NCBI GenBank assembly: GCA_051646055.1
Contig: JBOFCM010000169.1
Coordinates: forward strand, 1 to 64,000
Length of the DNA: 64,000 nt
Direction: 5' to 3'
Origin: JAGNZR01 sp051646055
GTDB lineage: Bacteria; Fusobacteriota; Fusobacteriia; Fusobacteriales; Fusobacteriaceae
Made by a program: the position numbers and the translations under genes. Below are positions 43,701-52,777 of this stretch, one piece after another (position 1 is the stretch's first letter; each line of letters starts with the position of its first letter). Below the pieces are notes generated by a model that saw only the letters and a program-made list of their open reading frames with translations, was not told the DNA's origin and searched no databases.

Positions 43701-43999
43701 TTTTTCCCTAGAGCATCCTTTACTGCATCTAATATCCCTTCAGAAGAATAAGTAGCTCCTGCTACCACGTCTACTCCCTCAGTTGATGTTTTCCCTTCAA
43801 GTGCCGTAAGAAGTGCTGAAGCTTTTCTGAAATATGCTCTCGTATCACTATTTTCAGTAACTTCAACTTTTGCTATTTTGTCTCCATCCATCGTAACTGA
43901 AACTTTCATAGTTCCCCCATAACTCTCAGATGTTCCTTCGAGAACCTTTCCAAAAGTTACCGCCGATAAAAGAGCTGTTAATACTAATATTTTTTTCAT
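43697..43999 (-). CDS. Small exported FMN-binding domain protein
   Basis: 100 residues: a signal peptide (MKKILVLTALLSAVTFG) and a single FMN_bind domain with YGGTMKVSVTMDGDKIAKVEV, then DVVAGATYSSEGILDAV. In this family the Thr of the (S/A)GAT motif is the site of covalent FMN attachment, usually added by ApbE. ApbE is not in the window. Start ATG 43999 follows GGGAGGA. It probably works in the periplasm in electron transfer or flavin sensing. It may have its own promoter. Confidence 0.9.
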   Translation of the reverse strand: MKKILVLTALLSAVTFGKVLEGTSESYGGTMKVSVTMDGDKIAKVEVTENSDTRAYFRKASALLTALEGKTSTEGVDVVAGATYSSEGILDAVKDALGKK

Positions 44000-44010
44000 A
44001 ATTCCTCCCA

Positions 44011-44039
44011 TTTATATATAGTTTTTTTGTTGAAATCAA
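44011..44039 (-). promoter_or_regulatory. Possible promoter of the FMN-binding protein gene
   Basis: Minus strand TTGATT (44039-44034), 17-base spacer, TATAAA (44016-44011). It is only 11 bases before the start codon, so the leader would be almost absent; weak call. Confidence 0.35.
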
Positions 44040-44040
44040 A

Positions 44041-45441
44041 TTATTTGGAATATCTATTATTGATAACCTTTAAGATCATTCCAAGAATTAAAAATAGAAA
44101 CAATCCCCCATAATAAAGTTTTATTGTACTCATCTGCTCGCCTAACGGCTTAGAAATGTCTATTCCTGCAAAAAGAAAAGCCCCTGCAACCATTACAGTA
44201 ACCAACCCACCTAAAGCATAAGCTAAATAATTGTTTTTGACTGCTTGAAAAGGTGATTTGTGTCCCTTCATTCTAAAATTAATATAGGCTATACTTAGAA
44301 AAATATATGGAACTAAGAATGCCATTGTGGACATATCGTAAACTTTATAATAAAACTCTTCTGCTGCATCTCCACCTAGAGTTGTTATAGCTATGAATAT
44401 TAAAGCCAACACAGTTTGAAACACCAAGGCATTTCTAAGAACTCCCGATCTGTTTTTCGCAGTTAACCAGTTGGGGAATGTCCCTTCTGGCACTTCGCTG
44501 AAAACAACTTTTGAAAGAGCCACAGACCAAAGAACAAGAGCCACTAATGTGATAAGGGTATAAGATGCTCCTATAAATCTTACAAACCAGATTCCTAAGC
44601 CTAGCTTACTTCCCATAAAACCATATCCACTTATTACCGCATTTACAAGAGATACTTTAGAGAACTCTTCTGCTGTTCCAAATGCTGAAATAGAGATAAT
44701 TCCTAAAATATATAAAGTCCCTATCAGTAATGAGGATAACAGTATTCCTCTTACAAATTTTCTTTCTGGATTTTCAATTTTATCTACATATGTTCCACAT
44801 ATTTCAGAGCCTCCATAGGCAAATATAATCCACGCAAAACTGCTTAAAAAACTAGACAAACCCGATTTTTCTGAAAGTTTAAAAGCAAACTCCCCACTCT
44901 CTATTACAGTACTGCTATTCCCTGTTAGAAATACATAAGCTCCTCCAACTAAAAATATTCCTGCAACAAATAGAGAAAGATACCCAATAACAGAAGAAAT
45001 TTTATTGAATCCACTCTCAAATTTTATTCCTATAAAAACTGCAAAAATCATAGTCATTGTAGCCAAAATTGCCATCGTTATATTTTCAATATTTGAGTCT
45101 CCTTGTAATACAAATGACAGATATGTAGGTACTCTTGTAGCAAGAGTAGGTAGATAGAATATATTGGCTATAAAATATGACCATATAGCTATATAAGCTA
45201 TCTTACTTCCTAGTCCAATATCTATCCATGCATATATTCCAGCAGTTCTATCTTTGGCATAAGCTCCAAATTCAGCCATTATAAGACTCATTGGGAGAAA
45301 AAAAAGAACTGCTCCTAACATGAAAACTGTTACTGATTTAAGACCTATAGCTTTATAGTTATTAGCTATGTTACCAAATCCAAAAACTCCTATGAAAATT
45401 ATCATAACCAGAGCTAAAGTTGAAATTTTTTTATTACTCAT
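44041..45441 (-). CDS. APC-superfamily amino acid permease
   Basis: 466 residues with about twelve membrane helices. The N-terminal MIIFIGVFGFGNIANNYKAIGL and later FAWIIFAYGGSEICGTYVDKIENPERKFVRGI match APC amino acid transporters, especially the glutamate/GABA-antiporter branch. Substrate cannot be assigned. Start ATG 45441 has ATGGAGATGG before it and overlaps the HAD phosphatase stop by eight bases, so it belongs to the nadD-HAD-permease run. Confidence 0.9.
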   Translation of the reverse strand: MSNKKISTLALVMIIFIGVFGFGNIANNYKAIGLKSVTVFMLGAVLFFLPMSLIMAEFGAYAKDRTAGIYAWIDIGLGSKIAYIAIWSYFIANIFYLPTLATRVPTYLSFVLQGDSNIENITMAILATMTMIFAVFIGIKFESGFNKISSVIGYLSLFVAGIFLVGGAYVFLTGNSSTVIESGEFAFKLSEKSGLSSFLSSFAWIIFAYGGSEICGTYVDKIENPERKFVRGILLSSLLIGTLYILGIISISAFGTAEEFSKVSLVNAVISGYGFMGSKLGLGIWFVRFIGASYTLITLVALVLWSVALSKVVFSEVPEGTFPNWLTAKNRSGVLRNALVFQTVLALIFIAITTLGGDAAEEFYYKVYDMSTMAFLVPYIFLSIAYINFRMKGHKSPFQAVKNNYLAYALGGLVTVMVAGAFLFAGIDISKPLGEQMSTIKLYYGGLFLFLILGMILKVINNRYSK

Positions 45442-46255
45442 TACCATCTCCATTCAATATAAATTTTTCTATTACCTCTGCTATCCCATGATTGTTATTA
45501 GAATTAGTTATATAATCCACCATTTCTATGATTTCAGGTTTAGCATTTTTAACTGCAACTGATTTCCCCGCTATTTTCAGCATAGATATATCATTATATG
45601 AATCTCCCACCGCTATAACCTCTTCTGCGTCAATTCCCAAATTCTGAATTAATTTTTTTAAACTATTACCCTTATCCATATCTTTTTTAGTCACTTCTAA
45701 AAAGAAAGGTTTTGATATCGCTATTGTATAATCATATCCCAGTTCCTCTTTAAGCTTTTTTTCCACTTCTTTCAAATATTCTGGATCCTCGAGCATTATA
45801 CATTTCACACCCTTGCAATCTACAGTATTTTTGAAAGAAGGGACAACTCTATGGGTCATTCCTGTCAATTCTCTCTCTACATCTATGTATTTACTTTCAC
45901 TTTCAGAAATTATTTCGTCATCTAAGTAAGTTATAATATGAACTTTATGCTTATGACTAAAATCATAAAGCTTATGAAGATCATCTTTAGTGAGCGATTC
46001 ATTCAAAATTTCACTTTTGTCATCCCATCTCGTAATTATAGCCCCATTATAAGAAAGTATATAGCTTCCATATCTATGTAATTCCAATTCATCTGCAAGA
46101 TGTTTCATTGCAAAAGTAGGACGTCCAGAAGCCAATATAAATTTCACTCCCTTTTCCTGAGCTTTCATTATGGCTTCTTTATCTCTTTTTGATATTTTCC
46201 CCTCTGAATTGAGAAGTGTATCATCTAGATCTGTTACAATCATTTTAAACTTCAT
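45434..46255 (-). CDS. HAD phosphatase, Cof/YidA type (class IIB)
   Basis: 273 residues. Motif I is VTDLDDTLLNSEG, motif II is ILASGRPTFAM, the Lys of motif III is at ...KGNSLKKLIQ, and motif IV is VGDSYNDISML. The large IIB cap lies between. These enzymes hydrolyse small phosphorylated sugars or cofactors. It overlaps nadD by four bases (ATGA) and the permease by eight, so translation is coupled. Confidence 0.93.
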   Translation of the reverse strand: MKFKMIVTDLDDTLLNSEGKISKRDKEAIMKAQEKGVKFILASGRPTFAMKHLADELELHRYGSYILSYNGAIITRWDDKSEILNESLTKDDLHKLYDFSHKHKVHIITYLDDEIISESESKYIDVERELTGMTHRVVPSFKNTVDCKGVKCIMLEDPEYLKEVEKKLKEELGYDYTIAISKPFFLEVTKKDMDKGNSLKKLIQNLGIDAEEVIAVGDSYNDISMLKIAGKSVAVKNAKPEIIEMVDYITNSNNNHGIAEVIEKFILNGDGNE

Positions 46256-46863
46256 CTCTGTTCTCCTTCAGTAAAATTATAAAGATTCCTCTCTAAAATA
46301 TAATTCAGGACTTCTTTTGGTAACATTTCACTTAGTTTTTTTAAACTTTCTTTTTTTAGATTTTTTTTTAAATAACTCCTTATTTCTGTGGACGAATACT
46401 GAAAATAGGGAGTCTTTAAAATCATAAATTCTCTGTATATTTGAGAAAAAGGGTAGTTTTCCTGTCCCTCTCTTCTAAAAACAATTATCCGACTCTCTTT
46501 CAGTACTTTTTCAAAATCTTTCCAAGTGTGAAACGAATTTGCAGAATCTTCCCCTATAATCTCATAAAAGGTAGCATCTTTATAAATGTTTTTTAATTTC
46601 ATAAGTGTATCTATTGTATAACAAATTTTTTTAGAGTCTATTTCTATTCTGCTTACTTCTACTTTGGGAAACGAGGCAAAAGCAAGACTACACATATTAT
46701 ATCTGTCTATTCCAGAAACGCAATAACTCTCCTTATGTGAAGGTATTCCAGCGGGAATTACAAGAATTTTATCAAAATTAAAATTTTCACATAGATATTG
46801 CACTATTTTGGTATGTCCTAGATGTATCGGATTAAAAGAACCTCCAAATATGGCGATTTTCAT
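46252..46863 (-). CDS. nadD: Nicotinate-nucleotide adenylyltransferase NadD
   Basis: Adds AMP to nicotinate mononucleotide to form deamido-NAD, the substrate of the NadE encoded at 19.6 kb. 203 residues. The nucleotidyltransferase site is FGGSFNPIHLGHTKIV, and the ISSTxIR-type motif is YSSTEIRSYLKK; IPAGIPSHK is the third conserved block. Its ATG overlaps the PTS IIA stop as TAATG. No HD-domain YqeK partner or rsfS follows, unlike many genomes. Confidence 0.95.
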   Translation of the reverse strand: MKIAIFGGSFNPIHLGHTKIVQYLCENFNFDKILVIPAGIPSHKESYCVSGIDRYNMCSLAFASFPKVEVSRIEIDSKKICYTIDTLMKLKNIYKDATFYEIIGEDSANSFHTWKDFEKVLKESRIIVFRREGQENYPFSQIYREFMILKTPYFQYSSTEIRSYLKKNLKKESLKKLSEMLPKEVLNYILERNLYNFTEGEQR

Positions 46864-47345
46864 TACTTAAATTCCTCCAACTTTCTCAAAAGTTCTTCAG
46901 AACTTTTAGCAGAAAAAACAGATTCACGATACTCTTTATTTCTGAATGCTCTTACTATAGTAGATACAAGTGTCAGATACTCTTTACCGTGTTCTTGTGG
47001 TGCTCCTACCATTATAACCAATTTTACAGGTTCCCCATCCGGTGCCTGAAAATCTAATGGTTTTGCCAAAAGAAATATAGATATTACTATTTTTTTTGCT
47101 CCAGAAAATCTTGCGTGAGGGATTGCAATTCCTGTTCCCACTGCTGTAGTTCCTATTTTTTCTCTTTCCAGAATATTTTTTAGAAAATCATTTTCTTCTC
47201 CAATAGCATCACTATTTTCTTTTATATGATGAACCATCTGTGTAAGCAATTCTTCTTTGCTAAAATTTGCCTCTGTATAAACTATTAAGTTCTTGTTGGA
47301 GTAATTTTCCCCCACATTTTTAATATTTTTTTCCGTAATCTCCAT
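46863..47345 (-). CDS. PTS IIA protein, fructose/nitrogen (PtsN) type
   Basis: 160 residues: a short N-terminal extension (1-25) and a IIA domain. The phospho-accepting His is in GTGIAIPHARFSG; ISIFLLAKPLDFQAPDGEPVKLVIMVGAP is the family core. No membrane IIC or IIB subunit is next to it. Stand-alone IIA proteins of this type often act as regulators, like PtsN. It pairs with the ptsI and ptsH genes 7 kb away. Ribosome site AGGGAGA. Confidence 0.93.
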   Translation of the reverse strand: MEITEKNIKNVGENYSNKNLIVYTEANFSKEELLTQMVHHIKENSDAIGEENDFLKNILEREKIGTTAVGTGIAIPHARFSGAKKIVISIFLLAKPLDFQAPDGEPVKLVIMVGAPQEHGKEYLTLVSTIVRAFRNKEYRESVFSAKSSEELLRKLEEFK

Positions 47346-47371
47346 ATTGCAATCTCCCTGTATTTAATGGC

Positions 47372-48169
47372 TTATTTTTTTAAAAGAACTGCTAAAATCT
47401 CTCTTTCTAATGGAGTCAACGAGATAAGATCAGTAGAGTTTTTTAGCTCTTCCATATGCATCCCTATTAATTTATCGAGTCTGCCATCCATTTCTTTATC
47501 TTTTGATATGAATTTTTCAACAGCTTTCATATATGACACAAAAGCTAATCCCTGGAATGATTCTATATTTTCTTCTGTTTTATCTATATAGCTTAATACC
47601 TCTTCTCTTGGAGAATTTTCTTTGGCCCATACTATTTTATCTATATATGAAAAATCACTACGACTTTTAGTCAGATATGAAAGAAGCAATATTAAAAATT
47701 CATCCTCATATCTCCCAATTTTTTCGAATGATAACAGCATAAGAGGTTTCAGTAATTTAGGATTATCACTTAAAACAAATTCATATGTTACATGAAAAAA
47801 ATCCTTAGGACTTCTCAAAAGGAGCTCTTTTCCATATCTCAGTATATATTCAAAGCTATTTTTATAAAGTAATTTCGAATATGTTTCCTTTACTTTTTTC
47901 AGCTCCATATTGCTAAGCCTATCTATCTTTTCTATTATTTGACGTTCCCTGAAATCTACACTCTCTTCTATAGCTTGAGCTACCAGATCAGAGTCTTTAA
48001 GATATGCTACTGCAGGGAGTGCCATATTCATCTTCTTTCTAAAAATTTCAAAATTCTTCACCTTGAAATAAGATCTCTTATCTAGAACCTCTGAAAAACC
48101 CCTTAAAGCTTCCTCTGGTCCTCCATATTCTTTAATATATTCAACAATACTTTCTCTCTCTATTTTCAA
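47372..48169 (-). CDS. Protein of unknown function, all-helical
   Basis: 265 residues, soluble and apparently entirely helical, with no signal peptide or catalytic motif I recognise. Recurrent hydrophobic helices separated by charged turns (for example YSKLLYKNSFEYILRYGKELLL and FLILLLSYLTKSRSDFSYIDKI) suggest a helical-repeat scaffold. Starts at a TTG (48169), with AGGAGG six bases before. It lies 14 bases after lpxK and 26 before the PTS IIA gene. Confidence 0.8.
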   Translation of the reverse strand: MKIERESIVEYIKEYGGPEEALRGFSEVLDKRSYFKVKNFEIFRKKMNMALPAVAYLKDSDLVAQAIEESVDFRERQIIEKIDRLSNMELKKVKETYSKLLYKNSFEYILRYGKELLLRSPKDFFHVTYEFVLSDNPKLLKPLMLLSFEKIGRYEDEFLILLLSYLTKSRSDFSYIDKIVWAKENSPREEVLSYIDKTEENIESFQGLAFVSYMKAVEKFISKDKEMDGRLDKLIGMHMEELKNSTDLISLTPLEREILAVLLKK

Positions 48170-48183
48170 TTTATGCCTCCTAT

Positions 48184-49194
48184 CTATAACTCTTTTTTGT
48201 AATTCTGCAGAGTGTTATCTTCCAACATAGTAAACTCTATTTTCAACACGTAGAGATTAGGAATTTTTAAATCTTTAGGAAATTTAACAAAATCCTTCTC
48301 TGTGGTTATTATAAAATCTGCTCTTATCTGTTCAGCCTTTTTTCTTACCATTTCTAAATCTTTTTCCTTAAAATCATGGTGATCCATAAAGTCTACTCTT
48401 TCGATATATTGCGGATTAAGAGAAATTACGGTTTTTTCAAAATTTAGAGGATTAGCAAGTCCAGAAAACAGTAAAACTCTTTTTCCTGCAACCCAAAAAA
48501 GAGGCTTTGCATTTCCTTTGGCATCACAAAGAGAGGTCACTCCATGTTTGGCTACAGATACCGGCTTTTTTTCCTGCTGCTTCAGATATCTTTTTATCTT
48601 TTCTACTTCTCTTTCACTTACAAGATCAGCTTTAGTTATAATAAATTCTCCAGCTCTTGAGGCAGCTTTTTTAAAATCTTCCCGAAGCGTTCCTTTAGGA
48701 AGAAGAGCTCCCCAACCGAAAGGATTGGTCGCATCTATCAGGACAATATCTCTATCCCTTTTTAGCTTTCTATGTTGAAAACCGTCATCTAGGACCACAG
48801 CATCCACATTAAAATGTTTTTTAGCAAATTTACAGCCCGCATATCTATCTTTGCTCACTATTATGGGAGATTTCAAATTCAAAGCATGGATATAAGGTTC
48901 ATCTCCACTCTCTTTAGGCGAGGCAAAAATTTTTATCCCATCACTTACAAGAAGAGGATCATTTTTTCGTTTCCCCTTGTACCCTCTAGATACAACAGCA
49001 ACTTTTTTTCCCATTTTTTCTAGTTTTTTTACAAAAAATTGAACTGCGGGAGTTTTTCCAGTCCCCCCTACAGTTATATTTCCCACGCAGAAAATTTCCA
49101 AATTTGGAATTTCTCTTATTTTTAAAATTTTTCTATCATAAAGTATATTTCTTATTCGTGTAACCACGTAATATATAAATGCTAAAATCTCCAT
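48184..49194 (-). CDS. lpxK: Tetraacyldisaccharide 4'-kinase LpxK
   Basis: Phosphorylates the 4' position of the lipid A disaccharide at the inner membrane. 336 residues: an N-terminal membrane-associated helix (ILAFIYYVVTRIRNILYDRK), the P-loop VGNITVGGTGKTPAVQFF (GGTGKTP), VSRGYKGK, DEPYIHAL, VVLDDGFQHRKLKRD and TEKDFVKFP near the C-terminus. The other lipid A genes of this window are upstream at 57 to 61 kb. Ribosome site AAGGAG. Confidence 0.96.
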   Translation of the reverse strand: MEILAFIYYVVTRIRNILYDRKILKIREIPNLEIFCVGNITVGGTGKTPAVQFFVKKLEKMGKKVAVVSRGYKGKRKNDPLLVSDGIKIFASPKESGDEPYIHALNLKSPIIVSKDRYAGCKFAKKHFNVDAVVLDDGFQHRKLKRDRDIVLIDATNPFGWGALLPKGTLREDFKKAASRAGEFIITKADLVSEREVEKIKRYLKQQEKKPVSVAKHGVTSLCDAKGNAKPLFWVAGKRVLLFSGLANPLNFEKTVISLNPQYIERVDFMDHHDFKEKDLEMVRKKAEQIRADFIITTEKDFVKFPKDLKIPNLYVLKIEFTMLEDNTLQNYKKEL

Positions 49195-49245
49195 TTTTTC
49201 TCCTTGAGAGTTTTATATTATATTATATCTTATTTTTGGAAAATT

Positions 49246-52200
49246 TCAAAACTTTACAGGCACTATTTTTGAAATTCCTATTTCCTTATTCATGGTCACT
49301 CCGAATATTGTATCTGATTCCTTCATAGTCTCTTTATTATGTGTTATCAAAATAAACTGAGAACGGTCTGTAAACTCCTTCAGCTTATTTATAAGTTTTC
49401 TAGTATTTTTATCATCCAGTGCTGCCTCTATTTCATCCAGAAAAGTAAATGGACTAGGTTTGTACATAAATATGGCCATTATGAAAGCTATCGCAACCAT
49501 GGATTTTTCTCCTCCTGAAAAAAGAGAAAGAGACTGCTGTTTTTTATTTTTAAATCTGACCACAATATCAATTCCTGAATCCTCAATGGTTTCTCCTTCT
49601 GTAAGGAGAAGTTTTCCTTCCGAATTTTGCAGTACATCTCTGCACATATTATTGAAATTGGTACTAATTTCTCCATAGGCCTCTCTGAATTTCCTCTCTA
49701 TCTCACCGCTTATTTCATCTAGCATAGATAAAAGTTTTTTTCTACTTTCATTCATATCTTTATACTGAGATGTAAGATCTAGATATTTTTTATTCAACAG
49801 TTCAAACTCATCTATTGCCAGAAGATTTACTGTTTCAAAATTCTTAAGTTTAAATTCTAAATTTTTGAAAGTTGACTTTATTTTTTCATATTCCTCTTTT
49901 AGAATTTCTAAACTCTCTGTATTCACCAGAAGTTCTAGTTCTTGTGTTATTGTCTCCAATTCATTTTTAAGTCTCTCTGTCATTTCAATCTCTTTACTAT
50001 GTTTATCCTTATTTTTAAGATAATTACTTTCTAGCTCTTTTCTCTCTTCTATAAGTTTTCTCTCCCACTGTGAAAGCTCATTTATCCGGAGCTTCATTCC
50101 ATTAATCTCACTATTTTCTCTCTCATAGATTTCTGTGAAATTTTTAATTTCTATCTCTATATCCACAATTTTCTCATTACATTTTTTTATATTTAGAATT
50201 ATCTGAGTTCTTTTATCTTCTTCTTGTGTAAGCTCTCTAATGAATTCAAGTTTTTCTTTTACTATTTTTTCCACTTCATCTTTTAACTGTTCTATTCTGT
50301 TTTCATTATTGAGGTAAAGAATTCTTATGTCAGAATACTCCTCTTTTTTTACTCTGATTTTCTCTTGAGTGTCAATATTTTCCTTTTCCTGATTTCCCAC
50401 CTCATCTTTCATTTTAGAGATTATCTGATCTGTATTCTCTTTGCTATCTCTAGATTGGGTAATTCTTTTTTGGAATTCCTCTATATAACTACTCTCCTCA
50501 TGATAATCACTTTCTAATATCTGAAGTTCTCTTTGATTTTTTTCCAGTTTCAGTTGATAATCTTCTAGTTCATCTTTTAGTCCTTTGAGATTTTTTCTAT
50601 TCTCCTCTTCTAAGGCATCAATATGAAAAATTTCTCCTTCTAGTTTTTCAAGATATTTTTTACTTTTCTCCTGCTGAAGATTTATCTCCTTCTGCTTCTC
50701 TCTAAGATTTTCAAGAAGAGAAATAAGGTTCTGCTTTTCCCTTTTTCTTTCCAACATCTGAGAAAGTGGAGAGTTCTGATTTTCTCCTCCTGTTATTCTT
50801 CCCCTTGCAGAAAGAAGTTCTCCCGAAACGGTGACCACATTTCCTGAATGCTGATTTTTTTTCAAAATTTCTAGTCCTCTATCCACCGAATCTACTATAA
50901 GAAGGTTTCCCAAAAGAAAATCTACAATCTTTTTATACTGTGGCTCTGCTGTTATAAGCTGTGAACCTATTCCTAAAACTCCCTCTTTTTTCACAAACTC
51001 TTTTTTCTGTTCATATACTTTTATAGTATCCAGTGCTAGAAAAGACGCTCTTCCTGCTTTTTTCATTTTAAGTAGTTCTATACATTTTTTTGCGGTAATA
51101 CTACTGTCTGTGACTATATCCTGAAGGTTTCCGGGAATAGCAGCTTCTATAGCCTTTTCCAAGCCTTCTGGTATATTCATTACATTGGCAACTATTCCTA
51201 AAACACCAGGAATTTTTTCATTCAATACCTCTTTAACCCCTTTATATAACCCTTCATTACTCTCTTCCAACCTTATTATATTTTGAAGTTTTATACTAGA
51301 ACGTTTCTCTTCATAATCATTCTCTCTAGTTTTTTCAGAGAGCCTATTTATCTCCATGCTCGTTTCAGAAATTTTATTTTCAAGAAAGGTTGTTCTCTGA
51401 AAAATCTCCTCAACCTTTTTTTCACTTTCAGCAACTTTTTCTAAATATTCTTTAACCGATTGGCTATTTTCCTGAACTTTCACTTTTTGAGCAGACATAT
51501 CTTCATTCAAAGTCTGAAGCTTAATTCGAGTAGTTTTAGCTCTTCTCTCTGAATTTTCTATATCATTTACGACTTTTAGCCTTTCAACTTCAAGCTCCAT
51601 TATTTTTCTTTTCTTGCTTTCTACCTCTATCTCTCTATTTCTTTTTTCTTTTTCAAGCAGTTCTATCTCATGAGAATATTTATTATTACTACTGCTCAAT
51701 TCTTGGAGTTTGGTTTTATATTTTTCCAGCTCCTGTGAAAGATGTGAAACAACATTTTCATGGGATTTTATTTTTTCTTGAATCTTTCCTATGTATCTCT
51801 CTTTTTCTTCCTGTTCTCTTTTGAAAGATTCTATTCTCTCTCCTGCTCTGGCTTTTTCACGCTCTCCTATTTCAATCTTTTCTTTTAGTTCACTATTTTT
51901 AGTTAAATTTCCCTCTATTTTTTCTACAAGAATTTCACGCTCATACTCATTTTCTGAAAATTCCTGACTATTTTTCTCTAAACTTTTTTCCAACTTATCT
52001 ATCAATTCAACTGTTTTTATCTCTTCACAGGTTAATTTTTCAAATCTTTCTTTCTTTTCGTTATAGTCATAAGAGAGTATCGCTTTCTGTAACTTTTCTT
52101 TTTCCTCTTTTATTCCCAAAAATTCCTTAGCTTTTTTACACTGTTTTTCCAACGTATTCTTGCTGTCTTCTACCTGTTTTACAACTAATTCTATCTTCTC

Positions 52201-52758
52201 TAGTTCATCGTTTAGAGACTTCAAATTTTTCAAGGACTCCTGCTTTCTTATCTGGAATTTTTTTATTCCAGCAGCTTCTTCTATTATTCCTTTTATTTCA
52301 CGGTTGGAGGAGGAAATAATCCTCTCCACTTTTCCCTGCCCTATTACAGAATAAGCACTCTTTCCTATTCCTGTATCTAAAAACATGGAATTTATATCCT
52401 TAAGTCTACTTCTAGAACCATTTATATAGTACTCGTTATCTCCATTCTTTAATATTTTTCTGGTAATTTTAACTTCAGAATTTTCTCCTGAAAAATATCC
52501 GTCACTGTTATCTATGATTAAAGAAACTTCAGCATAATTGCTATTTTTCCCATTTCCACTGAATATAACATCACTACTATCTTTTGCCCTTATATTTTTA
52601 TAAGACTGTTCTCCCAAAACCCATAGAACAGCATCCATTATATTAGACTTTCCACTACCATTAGGTCCCACTATAGATGTAAGCCCACGGTCAAATTCAA
52701 TATATATCCTCTCTCCAAAAGATTTAAACCCATATATCTCTACTGCTTTTAAGTGCAT
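49246..52758 (-). CDS. smc: Chromosome segregation ATPase SMC
   Basis: 1170 residues, the usual length. The N-terminal head has Walker A GPNGSGKSN at 31-39. Two long coiled coils (about 165-500 and 680-1000) flank a hinge (about 505-660) with PGVLGIVANVMNIP and SGELLSARGRITGGENQ. The C-terminal head carries the signature LSLFSGGEKSMVAIAF and Walker B PFTFLDEIEAALDD. It organises chromosomes with ScpA and ScpB, which are not encoded here. Start follows CAGGAGAG, 19 bases after hslU. Confidence 0.98.
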   Translation of the reverse strand: MHLKAVEIYGFKSFGERIYIEFDRGLTSIVGPNGSGKSNIMDAVLWVLGEQSYKNIRAKDSSDVIFSGNGKNSNYAEVSLIIDNSDGYFSGENSEVKITRKILKNGDNEYYINGSRSRLKDINSMFLDTGIGKSAYSVIGQGKVERIISSSNREIKGIIEEAAGIKKFQIRKQESLKNLKSLNDELEKIELVVKQVEDSKNTLEKQCKKAKEFLGIKEEKEKLQKAILSYDYNEKKERFEKLTCEEIKTVELIDKLEKSLEKNSQEFSENEYEREILVEKIEGNLTKNSELKEKIEIGEREKARAGERIESFKREQEEKERYIGKIQEKIKSHENVVSHLSQELEKYKTKLQELSSSNNKYSHEIELLEKEKRNREIEVESKKRKIMELEVERLKVVNDIENSERRAKTTRIKLQTLNEDMSAQKVKVQENSQSVKEYLEKVAESEKKVEEIFQRTTFLENKISETSMEINRLSEKTRENDYEEKRSSIKLQNIIRLEESNEGLYKGVKEVLNEKIPGVLGIVANVMNIPEGLEKAIEAAIPGNLQDIVTDSSITAKKCIELLKMKKAGRASFLALDTIKVYEQKKEFVKKEGVLGIGSQLITAEPQYKKIVDFLLGNLLIVDSVDRGLEILKKNQHSGNVVTVSGELLSARGRITGGENQNSPLSQMLERKREKQNLISLLENLREKQKEINLQQEKSKKYLEKLEGEIFHIDALEEENRKNLKGLKDELEDYQLKLEKNQRELQILESDYHEESSYIEEFQKRITQSRDSKENTDQIISKMKDEVGNQEKENIDTQEKIRVKKEEYSDIRILYLNNENRIEQLKDEVEKIVKEKLEFIRELTQEEDKRTQIILNIKKCNEKIVDIEIEIKNFTEIYERENSEINGMKLRINELSQWERKLIEERKELESNYLKNKDKHSKEIEMTERLKNELETITQELELLVNTESLEILKEEYEKIKSTFKNLEFKLKNFETVNLLAIDEFELLNKKYLDLTSQYKDMNESRKKLLSMLDEISGEIERKFREAYGEISTNFNNMCRDVLQNSEGKLLLTEGETIEDSGIDIVVRFKNKKQQSLSLFSGGEKSMVAIAFIMAIFMYKPSPFTFLDEIEAALDDKNTRKLINKLKEFTDRSQFILITHNKETMKESDTIFGVTMNKEIGISKIVPVKF

Positions 52759-52777
52759 CTTCTCTCCTGACTACTTT

